Shown in pieces: positions 21,760 to 36,398 of a DNA stretch of 64,000 nt. How positions within the stretch are numbered: position 1 is the stretch's first letter; the number at the start of each line of letters is the position of its first letter. The position numbers and the translations under genes are program-made. The stretch is from Rhaphigaster nebulosa (lineage: Eukaryota > Arthropoda > Insecta > Hemiptera > Pentatomidae), in contig OX411306.1 in the NCBI GenBank assembly GCA_948150685.1, positions 37,018,707 through 37,082,706 of the forward strand, written 5' to 3'. A model generated the notes under the pieces. The model had not been told where the DNA came from. It ran no database searches and saw only the letters and a list, made by a program, of their open reading frames with translations.

Positions 21760-24700
21760 ATTGCGGAACTGCCGATCCTGGCCCCTCACGATTTTTTGTT
21801 GAAAATGATTTCATCATATTCTTAAGATAACACCAAATCTTGATTGATCCTCTTAAACAAGGTAATGATGATTAAGTCAACTTTATAAATTAATGGCATA
21901 AAATATATATTTCAAAAGATTAATAAATTCTTGAAATTATATTATATTATAATTATATAATATACGAGTATAATAATAATTATACAATTTTTTGAACTTA
22001 TAATTATTGATATCATTACAATTAAAATGCTACTCCTAATTAATCAAAAAGCGTTTATCAACCATTTCTATAAACAGAGAAAAAAATATTCGATCTAGCA
22101 AAAAAATATAATTTTGATTATTATATCATATTCATTAGAGATTGCTTGATAAAAATCTAGTAATTTTAACTAGAAATTAATTTGAGAAACCACAGTGTAT
22201 TCTAATGTTTTAAGAAATTATGAAATACAAGGTCCCACAAAAGCATATGTTTATTGAGCTACATTTGTATTAAGGTATTACCTTTTTTTTTTTTTTTTTG
22301 GGGTCCTGGTAGAAACTTGATCCTTTAAAAAAAAAAAAGTATTTATTTACACTTTATTCCTATGATTGTGACATTACTATTTTCTGTAATGTTTTCACTT
22401 TTACTTTGTTTTTTTAGTAAAGGTAATTAGGGTGAATTTATCACTAGTAAAATTATCATAAAGGTATAGGAATGCTGATTAATCTAACTATTAAGTAAAT
22501 TTTTGTAGTATTAAAGTACTATTAAGTTTATTTTTGGTAACAATTACGATTATGCATCAAGTTAGTGATTACAAGAAAATGCAAAACGTCTATGCAACTG
22601 TACGAATTCTGCGAAAAGTGCCGTTAGAACAATGCGACATATCTTTGGGAATCCATCGCATATCGTAAGGATCCCATGCCTCTACGACAATGAGTGTCTG
22701 AAGAGCTCTGGGAATCAACACATTCTTTAGTTCCTGATGACCACTAACTAATCTTAACAGCAATTACCCAGCTGATCTTCGGTAGAGTAAGATAAGCGAC
22801 GTCAGCAGTTTGCGGAACGTATTTTAAATCAGTCTAAGATTATATTTCATCTTTGTTTATATACGGATCTGTTACGTGTTTGTATGACGCTTATGAAATA
22901 TAATTTACTCTTTGGATCATCTAATCCAGTATATTAAAATTATTTGTTTTGTAAACAAATTGGAAATCTATGATAATAAGAATATAATGAGTTGTGGATT
23001 AGAAGAACCTTAATTAAAAAATTGTTTTTTCTGTATAAGTTATAATTAGTAGTAATAAAGCAATATTATCAGTAAGCAACAAATATTTTTTCCATTAAAT
23101 AAAAGTCAACTCGTGTATGCCCGAAAAGAACCGGCATCCATTGGTTGGAATGTGCCCGAGTTCTGTTTCTATAATTTGTCTAGGGTGACTTCTGCAATGT
23201 TTTTATTGTTACATTAATGTGTGTATTTCTATTATATTTAAAAATAAATGTAGCTATTTGGTTTAAATAATAAAAAAGGAATCTTAATTATAATTTAACA
23301 TAATCAATAACTAATAACCTTAATTAATATCCATAATTAATAACCTTTTTGTGAAAATTGTATTTAAACAAGCAGATATTAAAAAAACGGAAATATTTAA
23401 TTAATATGACGTTTTTTTTATTAAAAAGTCAGTAGAAATGGTAGCATATTATAGAACCTATCTTAATGTCACCCGCTGAAAACAAATGAAAATGTCAACA
23501 GACAGTGGGTCTATTCCAGTTGACATATGCGAGTTATATAAGTTCATTGTTTAGTAAAATTATGTCACATGGATGCACTTAAATGTCAAATATCTATATG
23601 TACATAACTAACAGGGGTAAGATAAATTTATGTCTACATCTGCAAACTCAAACCAAAAACATTGATTTTTTTATTTTATTTTTTATATTTTATAATAATT
23701 CAACTAAGTTTCTAGTTAATGATAGCAATTCTATCATTCGTTTGTCTGAAAATTTGGTTCTTTTGCTGGGTAATTTAGCGACTGAGTTAGGCTAATTGCA
23801 AAATAAAAATTACAATTGTCATTATAATTTTGTATCACCTACCTTATAAAGATCAAAGATTTATATCATCTTTGATATATTTTATTCAAAACATATCTAA
23901 TCTAGGATATAAGATCAACAAATTCGAAGTCCTTTTTTAATGAAAAATATGAATATATAATATAATAATGATACTATTACTAACTAAATTAGTAAGGAAA
24001 TAAAGTATGATAAAGGAACACTCAGTACTGCTTCTTGCTTTATTCATACGTGGAAGTAGTCAGTATCAGATCGTATCTGATATGATTCTCGGCAAATTCC
24101 AGAGATCCTTGCCATAGTGGCGTCCAGTCTCTGATGCCTGAGGAAATGGCACAATCTACTTGCGACATAAGATTTAATATTTTTTTTTCTGGAGGAATTT
24201 AAAAAGAACAAGGAAAATAATCATCTAAATAAACATCTAAATCGTCAAATTAGTCGTAAGTTTCAAAGATAAGCATGAAAAATTATCAAATATATTACTC
24301 AAAATGCATGGCTTATGTTGGTGAATCTGAAATTCATTTTTTTTTCCGTAAATTTCGGAAGGTGATATCTCCTTAAAATTTCTCTCCCAGCGTACGCCAC
24401 TGTGCATGTCGTCCAATGTGATTAAATATGAAAAAAGAAATGTTAACATATTTTATTAATAAACACATTTTGATTCATTCATTCAGCATGATGGTTCCAT
24501 TACCAAAATATTTTTTTCATCAAAATTTTTTTTTTTTAAATTTAAAAAGTCGCTCTTACAATTTTCAATCCAAAATTTTGAGATTAATAACAGAAGCTCC
24601 TTGGTATATAAACAACAAAACTCTACCTACCGACTTGTAACAACCAATAACGACCAACGCATACGTTCTCTATAATCCCGATTTCATTATAAATTTCACG

Positions 24701-25317
24701 GACATAATAACAGGCTGATTAACGATATGATGATTAACGACTGATTAAACTGATTAACGATAACGACATGACCATTAGGAGAGCAATAAAAATGAGCTGG
24801 ATGAGAGATCTCCTTTCCTGAATTAAGGGACTAATTCAAGACGTGGGAAGATGTGCTGCTTCCTCATGCTTAACATGTCATGTCTATCTTTTGCCACCAT
24901 TATATTTGCTGATTGTCCCTCTTCTGTGCCAGATGCGAATAAAGGTATAAAAAGATACGATATTTCAGGTCACATTTAGTGAAAAAGATAGCCACGTACA
25001 AACAAATAAAGATCACCTATGTCGCTACGATATAAAAGTCAAATATAATAATTTTATTAACTGATAAAAAGCAGCCATTGCAATTAAATGAATTTTCTTT
25101 ACCATCGAAAAAATAAATATTAACATACAATTTTTATTAAATTTGAATATAATATCATTAATGAAAATTTTCCGTCTGCATATTTGCAGTGCATATTGAG
25201 ACTAATAATAAGATAATGAACCTTTTGAATGTGAAACTTAGTGTGGACTAATGTTTAGTCTTTCTTAACTTAAAAAAGGAATAAGCTAATTCACATCTGA
25301 GTATGTAGTTCCATAAT

Positions 25318-25320
<3 letters not shown>
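21760..25320. other. AT-rich intronic DNA
   Basis: 22560-22815 is GC-richer without a recognised domain. Repeated 'gattaacga' words occur at 24715-24770 (four imperfect copies). Otherwise nothing was identified; the 60-95-codon frames lack support. Confidence 0.4.

Positions 25321-25375
<55 letters not shown>
25321..25375. repeat. (TA)n microsatellite
   Basis: About 27 units. Confidence 0.97.
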
Positions 25376-25377
<2 letters not shown>

Positions 25378-25379
25378 GC

Positions 25380-28300
25380 TTTGTTTGGAAATATTGATAG
25401 TTTTATTGATTTTTCTTATTCCGAAAATCTTCGAGAAAAGTTGCATTGTCTTAATGAAATCATCTATCTAAAAAAATCTAAAAAACGTAACTTGTTGGCC
25501 ATCCTTGATATACTTACGCCAACAATCGTAACAAGTTCTTCTGTCTTTTACAATTTTTCTTTCTTGTTTGTTTACTTTGTTTCGCTTTTCATTTTATTTT
25601 AATGTAACTTCATTATACAGCTGTTTATAATAGTAAGCACTAGCAACAGAATAACAAACATTATGTACGACCATTTGAACATTTTGGCCAATTAGGTAAC
25701 TCAAAAAGAAATAAGAAGAAACTTAAAAACATGTTCTGAATAGAAATAAAACAAAATAGATATTGAATTCCAATTTAGAATTATATAATGAAAAGTGAAT
25801 TAATTTTAATTTTATTTTTGTTATTTTGATTACTATCGTGTTTTGTATGAATAAAAATTTTAAATATCCAAAGAAAAAAGAAAGAAAAAAATGAGCTACT
25901 TTTTAAAGTACAATATCGATTCATTTATTTCTACTTATCTGTTAACTTGTCGTTAATTATTCCTAAGATACCTGAATTCTTAGATGATAAAACGAACATT
26001 GAGCAACTTATCCCAATATAGTTTGGAATTACCAATATATAAAGAAGTCTTTGCTGAATAATTATACATGAAAAAAAAACAACTGAAAAGAAGTTGGCGG
26101 CAGGAGAGGACAGAGAGCGTGGCCAAATGTGGAGCAGAGTGTAGAAGGCATTCCTGAGTGTGGGTCTGTAACTATGCTAAATAGTGTGCCGCACACAGCG
26201 TTCCAAACTGGTTCTCTGACCAGCAGCTCCCAACTGCCTCTGTATCTGTCTTCCTCTTCTTATTGTCTCCACTTCTTACTCTATCCAATAGGAAAATGTA
26301 TCATATTTTAATATGTAAATATATATCCAGGGGTACATTTCGGCTACAGGTGCCTAACAAGACTGCAAGTTGTATTCACCGTTCAGCAGATGTCTTCCGG
26401 AATTAGGACTTAATTACAAGCGATTCACTCTTATCATCTTCCTGCATAATTGGAAGGGTTGTAAATTACTTTACAATACCGGTTGTGTAATTTATCAAAG
26501 AAAGATTATTATAATCTGGAAAGATCGCGGATCTGATAATAGTGGATCCTGTGTACCATGCGGCATACTTAGTATTGTTTCTTTCACCTATTTAGGAGTG
26601 TTTCTATGAATTTTTTTCATTTATCTGAACTATTGTTTTATCATTTTATTGTCAGAAATGTATAGCTCACTGTGAAAGATGAAGCGTTAGCATGGAAAGG
26701 ATTATTCAGGTTTTTACCAAATGATTGTGGCTACTGTGTGAAAGGTTTCGGATATGATTAAAAATTGACGGTTAGTTTTCGACCCTTTTCTGCCATATTT
26801 TCAACCAGTATGATAACATTTGTGAAGAGTTAAAAATTAGTTTGGAGCTGAGGAAGTTTGCAGTCGAAATTTTGTTCTTGCCCGAATCGTTCTGTTTATT
26901 TCTTCAAGGCATTCATGGTTGCCAAGATACTGAGATTTTTTTTTCTTTGTTCTTAAACAATTCTTCAGTTTTGTTAGTGTGCTGTGTTATGGTTCGGAAA
27001 ACAAGACGAAAAATAAAAATGTAATTGTATCAAGACTTTTGGATTCATTCTATATTCATGCGTCTGTTTCATTTATTTGTTTGTATGATGAGCATTATGC
27101 TGAAACATCCAGACGTCTGTTGAATTTTTTTTTAATCTTACTGATAGCTCAGAAGATAATTAATGAAAACAAAACAACTGGTTGTAGTTACGTCAGGAGG
27201 CGAAATCGTCACTAAACCCATACTCTTTAAAATAGATTATCGGAAATCCCGGGGTAGAACCTTAGTAAGGTCCTAGGTAAGGCTGTGTATAAAACCATCT
27301 GTTGATGAGGTTTAGGATTGCAACTGGGTTACATCACGCTTTATACGAAATAATTAACCGTCGGTAGCGTATAAGGAAGAAACATCATTGGAATTCGCTA
27401 GCCCACTATTAATATGGTGGCAAGGTAAGCTTTGTCCCCTTAAGGGATATTGAGCTACGAATTTATTATATATCGATACCTACGTTATTCGTCTATATTA
27501 TATATGAATCTAATTTACAATTTTCGAAAAATCGAGTGAAATATTTTTAATTAATGAGAGTAAAAACTCAAAAAAAGTGATAAAAACTATTATCATCAAT
27601 TGAGGCATCACGATTGGAAAAAAAAGTAAGATCACATGAATGCAGGCCAGAGTACTAAACGTCTCTAAAGCTTGCTCATTTTGAACTGTTAATGTGAGAT
27701 GTGCTATATCTGGTCTATATTTATGGGTTATCATGTTTTTCTATCTTGATGATGTCAGAACCAGTAAAACGTTGAAGAGTTCCTAAAAAAAAAAAAAAAA
27801 AAAAAATGTAGGATTAATATCAATAACTCGTTATTTCTTGATATTCGTCACCATATCAAATTTACAAGTCATTGGAAAAAATAACATAAAACAGTAATGC
27901 TGGACGACTATATTAGGAGCTAATCAGGCGCTATCGACGAGTGTAATGCAATATCAGTTGCGGCCATCAGCGCAGGTGCTCCCTTAGAAAAAAAGAAAAA
28001 AAAAGATACCCTTCACCGACAGATGAGACCACCACAGGACTCATTGGAAAGATATAAAGGGATAAATGTAAATGGAGAGTATTCTGGAGGAGGATGACCA
28101 AGAACCAGAGGAGAGGACTAGGACCAGAGGACCGCTATAATTAAGAGAGCTGAGACCACCCCGGCCAAACCATAAAACGCTTTCTGTGTCCTCAGGAGCA
28201 GAGATAGCATCTCCTTTCAGGATCTATTAGGACCCAATCAAATTCCCTGTGTCTGTCAACGGATTCTTCACTCTTCTCCAGGCGCCTCTTGTCCTATCCT

Positions 28301-28400
28301 CCCGTTGACTTATTGTCATCGGGAGGAATGTCATGTCTGGGTCGGGTCTGAATGTTCACCGCGGTTGGCGAGCCACGGATGTTAGCTTAGTGCTATAGTT
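25380..28400. other. Intronic DNA with GC-richer islands
   Basis: 26090-26290, 27200-27440 and 27940-28390 are clearly GC-richer than their surroundings. The last is the longest, with polypurine blocks. None holds a recognisable exon or RNA. A run of about 25 A lies near 27785-27808. Confidence 0.4.
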
Positions 28401-28616
28401 TTTTGTTGGTGGTGAAGTGATAGAAGAAGTTTTAATTTGAATGCCCTCTCATTTTCTTGCTCCATATTTTCGCATATATACATTATTATTAGTAATCGAT
28501 CATTTATTAAAACAAGTACTGAAAAAAATATATAAACGGCACGTATGCCAACTTCAAAACTGTATTTCACTTTTAATAGAATTTTTCATTTTATTTTATT
28601 TTTTATCAATTAGGTC

Positions 28617-29040
28617 ACTGTTCTATTTAATGATTAAATGTCAAGATAAATATAATTTAATTATTTTTAGTTCAATCGTTTTTTCTGCGATCAATTTAAA
28701 CAACAATCAATTACCAGTTTCTGTTATTTAAATCATCCATATATAATCCTAATCAAAATATTTTACGTAAAATAAAGTGTATACTATCATTAATCCTAGG
28801 CTGAAGGGACTGTTACTTTCACAGCTTCACGCGAAGTATAGAGGTGAAAACAGCAAATATGTTCTTTCTTGATAGAACCTAAATATGTTAGGTTGATTAT
28901 ATAACTGCTATTTAGGTTTAAAAAAATGGTGAACCACCTACCATTTTTTAACCTAAATAGCAGTTTAAAAAAATGGTAGCTAGTTCCATTCTTTCCTAGT
29001 TCAATCTACCTATGAAAAAGTTGAAAATACAAACTCTTTT
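28617..29040. repeat. Segmental direct repeat, copy 1
   Basis: It shares 'tgtcaagataaatata' plus 'tttaattatttttagttcaa', 'cctaatcaaaatatttta' and 'taggttgattatataa-tgc' in the same order with 29862-30090. This copy carries extra material, including a hairpin at about 28905-28985 in which 'tgctatttaggtttaaaaaa' faces its complement. Confidence 0.75.
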
Positions 29041-29861
29041 TAGTAACAGTTAACCGTAACTGGCAAAGTTAAGAGCTGGTTAGCATTCTTTAATTTTTAA
29101 CAGTTACTTTTTTTTCGTTGGTGGCCTTTGCTTTTAAAATAAGGTATTTTGTTTATATTTCAATTTAACTTTTTTTGAAGTTCAAATTAATTTATATTTA
29201 GGCTCATTTCCTCTTACAATTAAATATAAATCTATGAGTGAGAAATCACATCTTTTTATTTTTATTTTTATCTTATAAATGTTTTATTTTTAACTGTTAA
29301 AATTAGTAGTAGAACTCGAATCGCTCACGGAAATTAACAGTCCACCTCTTGGAAATAGTCACTATCCTCATGTAAAAAAAATGGAGTGTAATTTGCTGAG
29401 TGATAATTAAGTCTTCTCTGTCATCCTGTGCCAAAAAGTGAAAATAGACATCATTAGTAATGCATAGAAAGTACTTGACATATCTTACCTAATCAATTAC
29501 TCTAAATTTGTATTGGTCAACTACGGACAATCCGAGGAACATAATTCTTACCATTGGTAACCATGCTGGAGAAATTATTTCTTCTATAATTTAATATTTC
29601 ATTACATATTATACAATCTGATTATATTTAGGACGTTTCTGTATTGCAGCTATATTTGAAATGGAATTTGTAACGAGAAATAATTTAGTTACTTATATGA
29701 CATACAGTTATACCCAATGTATTTTTGTGTATAACTTTATAATATATGTATAAGGGCCTAGCAAAAGCTAAACATATAATTAAAATATTATAGAAATAAT
29801 TGTTTTCGTAAATTGTTACAAATTTCAAAATCATCGGGATTAATTATGATCAATTGATGTT

Positions 29862-30090
29862 CTAGTTAATGATTCAATGTCAAGATAAATATAGTTTAAT
29901 TATTTTTAGTTCAACCGTGTTTTCTGCGGTCCTAATCAAAATATTTTATTTAAAATAAAAAATATGTTATTTCTTGACAGATAAAATATTTAGGTTGATT
30001 ATATAATTGCTATTTAGGTTTAAAACACTGGTATGTGGTTCCATTCTTTTCTAGCTCGATCTAACTATGAAAACGTTTAAGATACAAATT
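29862..30090. repeat. Segmental direct repeat, copy 2
   Basis: A shorter copy of 28617-29040 in the same orientation, about 1.25 kb downstream, lacking the hairpin half and part of the middle. The block order is kept. It may be an unidentified transposon family. Confidence 0.75.
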
Positions 30091-30970
30091 GTTTTATAAT
30101 AATATAATTATACTCACTACGTAATTCACAGTACACAATTAAATTTCACATTTTTCTTCCTTTCATAACAAACTAAATGGACCAGAAAAACGTCGGGAGT
30201 ATATGCCAAATTCGATAGTAGTAATGGAAAGAAATGGTTATTGTCTTCCAAATTATATCGATTTCTCTCTTGTCTTGAATAATTTTAATTCAGCTTTAAT
30301 CGGCTTGTCTGAAAAAGAAATAAAAAAAACCTCAAGATAATACTCTAGTTTGATTTCTGTTTAAAACTTTCTCTTGCCTTGAATAAAAGAAGCCATTTGG
30401 AATTCGATAATAAACGTAAGTGGATAGGGTATGAATACGATAACTTATCGTAATTTACTTTCATTTTTTTCGTTTACAATATAAATTTATAGTTATTTAA
30501 TTGTTTTGCTAATTAGAAAAATTTTATTATAAAAGATTCGTCCAAATGCTTAAAGTTTTTAATTTATTATTGTAAATGTTTTGTTGAATTTATAATTTTT
30601 CATAAAATATAAAACAAAAAAGTATAATTAGAACATTCACATTACATTGTGAAATTGAATTTTTTAAAAAAATATTTATTCTATTTTAATAACTAAAAAC
30701 ATTATAATAATTTATATAATAATTATATTGAAACTCATATTCATAATAATTTCATCAGATGAATCATGCATTCAAAACTAAACCGAGGGACTTTTTTAAT
30801 AGAAAAGTATCTGTTAATTTAAATATTTATAGCATTTTCCTAAATTTGTGATTATTTCGATGTTGAGTTTAGAATTTTTCTATTTATTTAGAAAAGATTA
30901 AAGCGGAGAATACGAGTATATATAATTATCTACATACCATTTTATTAATGTAACTCCTACATCCATTTGT

Positions 30971-31040
30971 ATGTTATATACATACTGTATATAGATATAC
31001 ATACTGTACATAGATATACATACTGTATATCTGTACTGCA
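30971..31040. repeat. Minisatellite, about three units
   Basis: Successive units of 'atacatactgtatatagat' type with single-base changes, period about 21. Confidence 0.75.
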
Positions 31041-31517
31041 TTAGAAAAATACTTATCCCGTACAAAGAGCCTGTATATGATGCTGCTGTTTGAAAATGTG
31101 GAGTGTCATTTAATTATATTTGCCAATGATGTTTACAATCTTGGAGTTGGCATGTCTGTGTACGGCGGAACAGGACCAAGGCTACCAGAAGCTTGCGTCT
31201 AATACTTTTTTAATTAAGTGCCTACATTTTTTTTAAAGAAGTTTTAAATTTTAAGTTTGTTAGATATACGCTCATATAAAACTTAAGTGTGCATGTCTCT
31301 TGTTAAAGTGGTCCAATGCGAAGATCAATACATCACCCTCAATAAGTCGATACGATATTTTTCGTTGCTTCAATTAACAAATAATAAGAACAACCATTTG
31401 CAAGTTTTGGGGACTGGACAGTCATTGCTGGTTACCTCGTTTTAATCTGTTGAAATCAACCGTAATTGAAGTAGGGTAAATGACCCAAAAGTTGACGTGT
31501 AAATTGTTGAATAAAGC

Positions 31518-31625
31518 AAAACAATTAGATTGAAGAGAATTCATTAAGTTTGCCGCTATCATTCTTCAACTACCGCTCCTTCAATTGGCGGCAAATTTAA
31601 TGAATTCTCTTCAATTTAATTGTTT
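31518..31625. repeat. Hairpin with ~38-bp arms
   Basis: The arms 31518-31556 and 31588-31625 are near-perfect inverted repeats ('gaagagaattcatta' and 'taatgaattctcttc' at the core), with a loop of about 31 bases. No coding content. It fits a very small MITE. Confidence 0.8.
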
Positions 31626-31689
31626 TTCAAATTTAAATCTGAAGTGTCAATTTAAGGACTCTAGATGATTCATTCTGAAATTGCTAAAT

Positions 31690-31790
31690 ACAGTTGTGTC
31701 TCTATAACAAGATTATGTCGGATTATGGAGGTTTCTTGGATTACTGGAGGTTCAATAAAAACGTGCAACTATAGGAGGGCACTGAATAGT
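31690..31790 (+). mobile_element. pogo/Tigger-like terminal fragment
   Basis: After a TA, 'cagttgtgtctctataacaa' is followed by 'ttatgtcggattatggaggt' and repeated 'gga-tta-tggagg' subterminal words, the pattern of pogo/Tigger ends. The opposite terminus was not found. Confidence 0.5.
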
Positions 31791-32073
31791 TATATATTTC
31801 TATTGATAGATATATGCATATATATTATTTATGTCGAACTATCGAAAAGGAAAAATGCGATTTTCATATTCATCCCGTTGAAACGCTCTAGTTAAGGCAA
31901 GCATTGTGGCATGGTCTTGAATACCTAATAAAAACTAGACTTTTGGAAGGATTGACGCCTTGTGTCGCTTGGATGTTAAGAATTCAAACTTTGTCGCAAT
32001 GCGTGCATCTTCCAGCGCGTTTTAAAGTGAATATGAAAATCCCATTTTTGAATATTCGATACTGGACATAATA

Positions 32074-32125
32074 TTGGACATGGTGGGGACGGTATTCGAT
32101 ACTTGGACATGGTGGGGACGGTATT
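32074..32125. repeat. Two-copy tandem duplication
   Basis: 'ttggacatggtggggacggt' occurs at 32074 and again at 32103, period 29, exact over the compared bases. Confidence 0.9.
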
Positions 32126-33029
32126 ACCAAATATGTTACAGAGAAAAGTAGAAATCACACAATTACAGAAGATCAATATTTACACTGCCAACTGTTTCCA
32201 CTTCCACAGGATTCAGAGATAATTAAATTTTAAGTCAGTTTTAAATCTCCAAAAAACCGATAGAAAAATCGCTAAATATTTTTACCGTGGAGAGTAATAA
32301 TTCATGTGTAAGATGCGATTAAAGACTGAGACAGGCAACTTTCCGTCTCCCTCGCACACATCAATATGCCGTAACATGAACATTTCACTTACCTACCAGC
32401 ACAGTGTCGGACTAGTGGGCGCGCCGGACTGGCGAGCGTCAGACTATATAATAATCAACTGTATTTTAATATAAAAAAATAATTTAAAAAAATAATAAAA
32501 AAGTTTATTTATTGAAACACCTTTCATACACTCTTATTTTTTATTTTGTTTATTAATCTTAATCAGGATCATCGGCGTAGTAAAATGAATAAATGAGGTC
32601 TATCTATTCCTAAAGATTCTGTTTTTTTTTTTTTTTTTTACATTATCTTCAACATACCATGTTTTTTGTCATTTCAATTTTTTATCACAATGACAGATTT
32701 AAGAAAAAAATAAAAACTATCGAAAAAATTCTATAGTCAAAATTTATCGAATAATCTATATTACCATCTATATCTTATTTAACATGTGATGTATGCAGCA
32801 CCCAACACTGTAACGAATTCAATCAATTAATATATCACTATAAATATTTTGATAATACTGCGATCCAAATAAAACACTTAAGTTTATCTGTTATTGAACA
32901 TTTATTAAAAATACTTTAAATATAATTTTTCTATCAATAAATACTAAACGAGATCCTAGGTTCAATAACCTTTTAAAAAAAAATGGAAGAACATAGACCA
33001 GAAGATGGAGGGAAGATTAAATGTATTCA

Positions 33030-33400
33030 TAGATGTCGGACATTCTCGCCGCATTAATTACACCTTACTCGCTCCGGAATGCGATGATTGTTTACGACAA
33101 ATAATTATCATAATCTGAGACGATAAATTAGCCTGAGTGTTATTGTCATTGGACAGACGGACCGACCAATGAGTGGGCGTTTATTAAAGTCAGTACCAAT
33201 GGGAACATCTTTACCTAAACGCTGTCCCCGACCATTATATGCAAATTCGGATCCCTCTCAGGCTCTGGCCTAACAGATTGAATCCATGATTTGTACTGTT
33301 CCGACCGAATTGTCCGAAATTGGTCGTCAAGCAATCTACCATAATTCTTATAGTAATATATCCCTGGCCATAGGCGGCCGTGGAATTATTTATAATTTAT
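33030..33400. other. GC-richer island, candidate regulatory DNA
   Basis: It stands out from the flanking AT-rich DNA, has no long open frame and includes an 'atgcaaat' octamer (33239-33246), a POU-factor type word. One 8-mer match is weak evidence. Confidence 0.35.
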
Positions 33401-34136
33401 AATTAGAATGGGAGTATACTGACTGAAAGGAGACAAGAATTCGAACCCCAAGATAAGTACTATATTTTGATATTAGCATTTCTTTAAACACCTGCCATTC
33501 AATAAACATAATAAAAGTGCTAAGTTTTCGATTGGGATATAATATCATCCTCCTTTAATTATAGTTTTGATGACGTCGTTATCCTCTGTTATAAACTATT
33601 ACGGCTCTTTATTAGTATAGCTGTATTGGAGGGAGAAAAAAGTGACTGGAATGCAAAACCCTTCCGGCATTCCGGCATAGTACGCTAGTATCGTTGCGCG
33701 AAGATGGGGCGGTCTTGCTCGCTTGGAATTCCCGTTTTGTTGTTTGAGTCTATAATCTATTTCGAAAATCAGCGAGAGATTTTTTAATGTGATTGGTTGA
33801 AACCATTTTATTTTAGAGGCCAGCCTTTCTTGAAAAAAAAAAAAAATTAGTTACAAAAAATAAACCAGTTTTCTTAGTATTCGATTTAGTTTTTTTTTTT
33901 TTGATCATTGTTTCATGACGATTTTTCTGCGACTCGAATTGTATAAATAATAGTATTTTTGTCTTTTCTAAAAATCACCACATGCGTGAATTGTGCCGTA
34001 TTTTAAATCGGTTTAAAGATTTTATTTTAAAAAATTGACAGATTTAAGTTTCTTAAGATCGGTTTTGACCTCCTAAGTTTTGTGTTATAATTGTTTTTCG
34101 CTCCAGAGTATTTTTTTCTCGAAATAATCCACATGC

Positions 34137-34351
34137 ATGGTGTCACAAATAACCTAAAAAAATACACCATCCCATTTGAAATTCCGGAGTTAAAGTCGCC
34201 GGAGGAATACTCAGGTAGGTTATAAAGTTGGCAATACGCCTCAAACTTACTTCAGATTACCTAATTGGAATTCCCCAAATTTCATTCTGATATTCTAAAC
34301 ATTCTAGAATTTAAAGTGGGTGGGAGGTAGGTTATCTGTGATACCGTGTAT
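34137..34351. mobile_element. MITE, ~215 bp
   Basis: The left end 'atggtgtcacaaataaccta' and right end 'taggttatctgtgataccgt' are inverted repeats over about 20 bases, and similarity continues inward to about 50 ('ccatttgaaattc' versus the complement of 'gaatttaaagtgg'). The interior is non-coding. Superfamily not determined. Confidence 0.7.
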
Positions 34352-35879
34352 AACGATTTTGTTCGGCGAGCCTTTAGAAACATAGAACTACGATTTTTGG
34401 ACTGATTACTTTGATTCTACATTTACATATGAAGATTCTTCGGAATCACAGAAGAAGAGTCTGTAATGCAGTCCGATAAAATTAAGGTTTAAATTTTAGA
34501 ACTTCGCCTTTCTTCAGTCAAAGGGTGTTCTTCAAACATTACGCTTCTAAAAAACCGGCCATCCATATTCTCGGGTTTTCCTTTGCCATCTTATTCTACT
34601 GAGCGATATCAACATATGTGTATAGTTCCATTTCGGGAAAAAATGTGACATTTCCCCTTTCTTTCGTGGACTTTTCATATAAAATTTATCCTTAGGCACT
34701 ATTCCAGGAATATTTCAATAGACAAATTTATTTATAGCAACTAAAAATATCTTTGAACGGATTACAGTCATAATGATCTTATGACAGAGAGAAATTTGTA
34801 TCAATATTGTAAAGCTTGCATGAGAGAATTCCTCTTCAAAATATTTTTTAATTGATGACGAATTAGTTGCAGAAATATTATCCTTATAAATATTGTTATT
34901 TATTTTAAATCAAACTATTATAAGGCAGGACTTGGGCCTCAACTCAAGGACTAGACCAAGTAGCGAGGAATGCGACCTCAAACTTTAGATAGTCCTGCCT
35001 AAAGCAGAAGTCTGTTTTCCTTAAGAGCTTTCAACCTTTTAGCCAATTCTAGGAGGTGGATATCCCGATGATCGGGGAGCTCTCTGATCTTCCTAATGGC
35101 TTGGGATACCCCAGTTCTCCGGGAACGCCACTGTTTTGCTTGTGGAAGTTATATAAAATCATACAGTGATAGTTTAAAAAAATAAACAATGTAAACACGT
35201 AATAATACTGTTAAAGAAATATTCCGATGATACATCATGATTCTTCAGAGACCATGTATATATTATATATAGTTTTTTAAAATTAGTATTTTAGATTAAA
35301 AAATAATATAATGTTGTAGAGATTTTTCTACTTTTTTAGGCAATTCGTTTTTATTATTCTTATTACCTTATTTTGTTTATCAAAGAAAAAAATAGCTGGT
35401 TGATTTTCTATCATTGTAAAACGATAGATAAAACGATAAAGTAAATAACTAATAAAACGATACAGTAAATAAATGTATTTATTAATATGTGGTTGGAAGA
35501 TTCTCAATAGTGCTATAAAAAATACTATTTTGATATATCTTAAATACTATTTTGAGCAAAATATTTCGACTGGATATCCATAAAATCTTGTAAGTCCCTA
35601 TTATTTCAGTAACAATTATTTCAGTTATGTTTGTAATAAACTCTTATTGTTGAAATCTAATAACATAATAGGCGCTAATGGTGTTCTGAAGATTGATCAT
35701 AGATTTACTTAACCACTAAATCCAGAATTTATATATTTTTTCGTTTTATTTATTTGTTAATTATTTTTTGGCGGGAATGGGGGTTGGTTTACTCGATATT
35801 TTTATTTCGGAATCTATCTATGCTACTTTAACCTTTTATAGGAAAAATATTCACCTGTCTTTCTAGCACAGAAATGTCT

Positions 35880-36250
35880 TTACTATATGAATGCCTAAAC
35901 TGACCAATACCACTTTGGACCTCACCCGAATCATATTGATTCTTCACCTGGATACTCTTACTCCGCCACAACGGCTGATCCTCAGCGGCAGAAGATTCCT
36001 CCTGGGTACCAGCTGTTGGTAGCAGATGTCCGCCGACCCAGAATAAACCGGGATCGAGGCTGCCTGACCATATCCCGCCTCTGGGAAAGCATCCGGGGCG
36101 CGCGGTTCTGGTGCCCTAAAGGGGACCAGTGCACTTTTTCACCCTTGTTTAGCCGCTTCTCCGCCTTATCACTCCTGCCTCTATGTCTTCCTGCATATGT
36201 CCTTCCTTTACGTCTCTGCCTTTACTGGCTTCTTCTCATCTTCTCCATCG
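35880..36250. other. GC-richer island, unassigned
   Basis: A CG-containing block with a pyrimidine-rich right half (36130-36250). Open frames of 70-79 codons occur but without a start context, splice logic or domain. Confidence 0.35.
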
Positions 36251-36398
36251 TCTAAGAATATAGAAAAAAGTATCGAGAACCAGCGAGGAGTAATTTTTTC
36301 GTATCGATATGGTATATTTTTAATCATGCTTAATATTGCTATTCAAATGTTACTAAAGAAATCTGAATCGAGCCATTTCGGAAATTTTCATTACTTAA

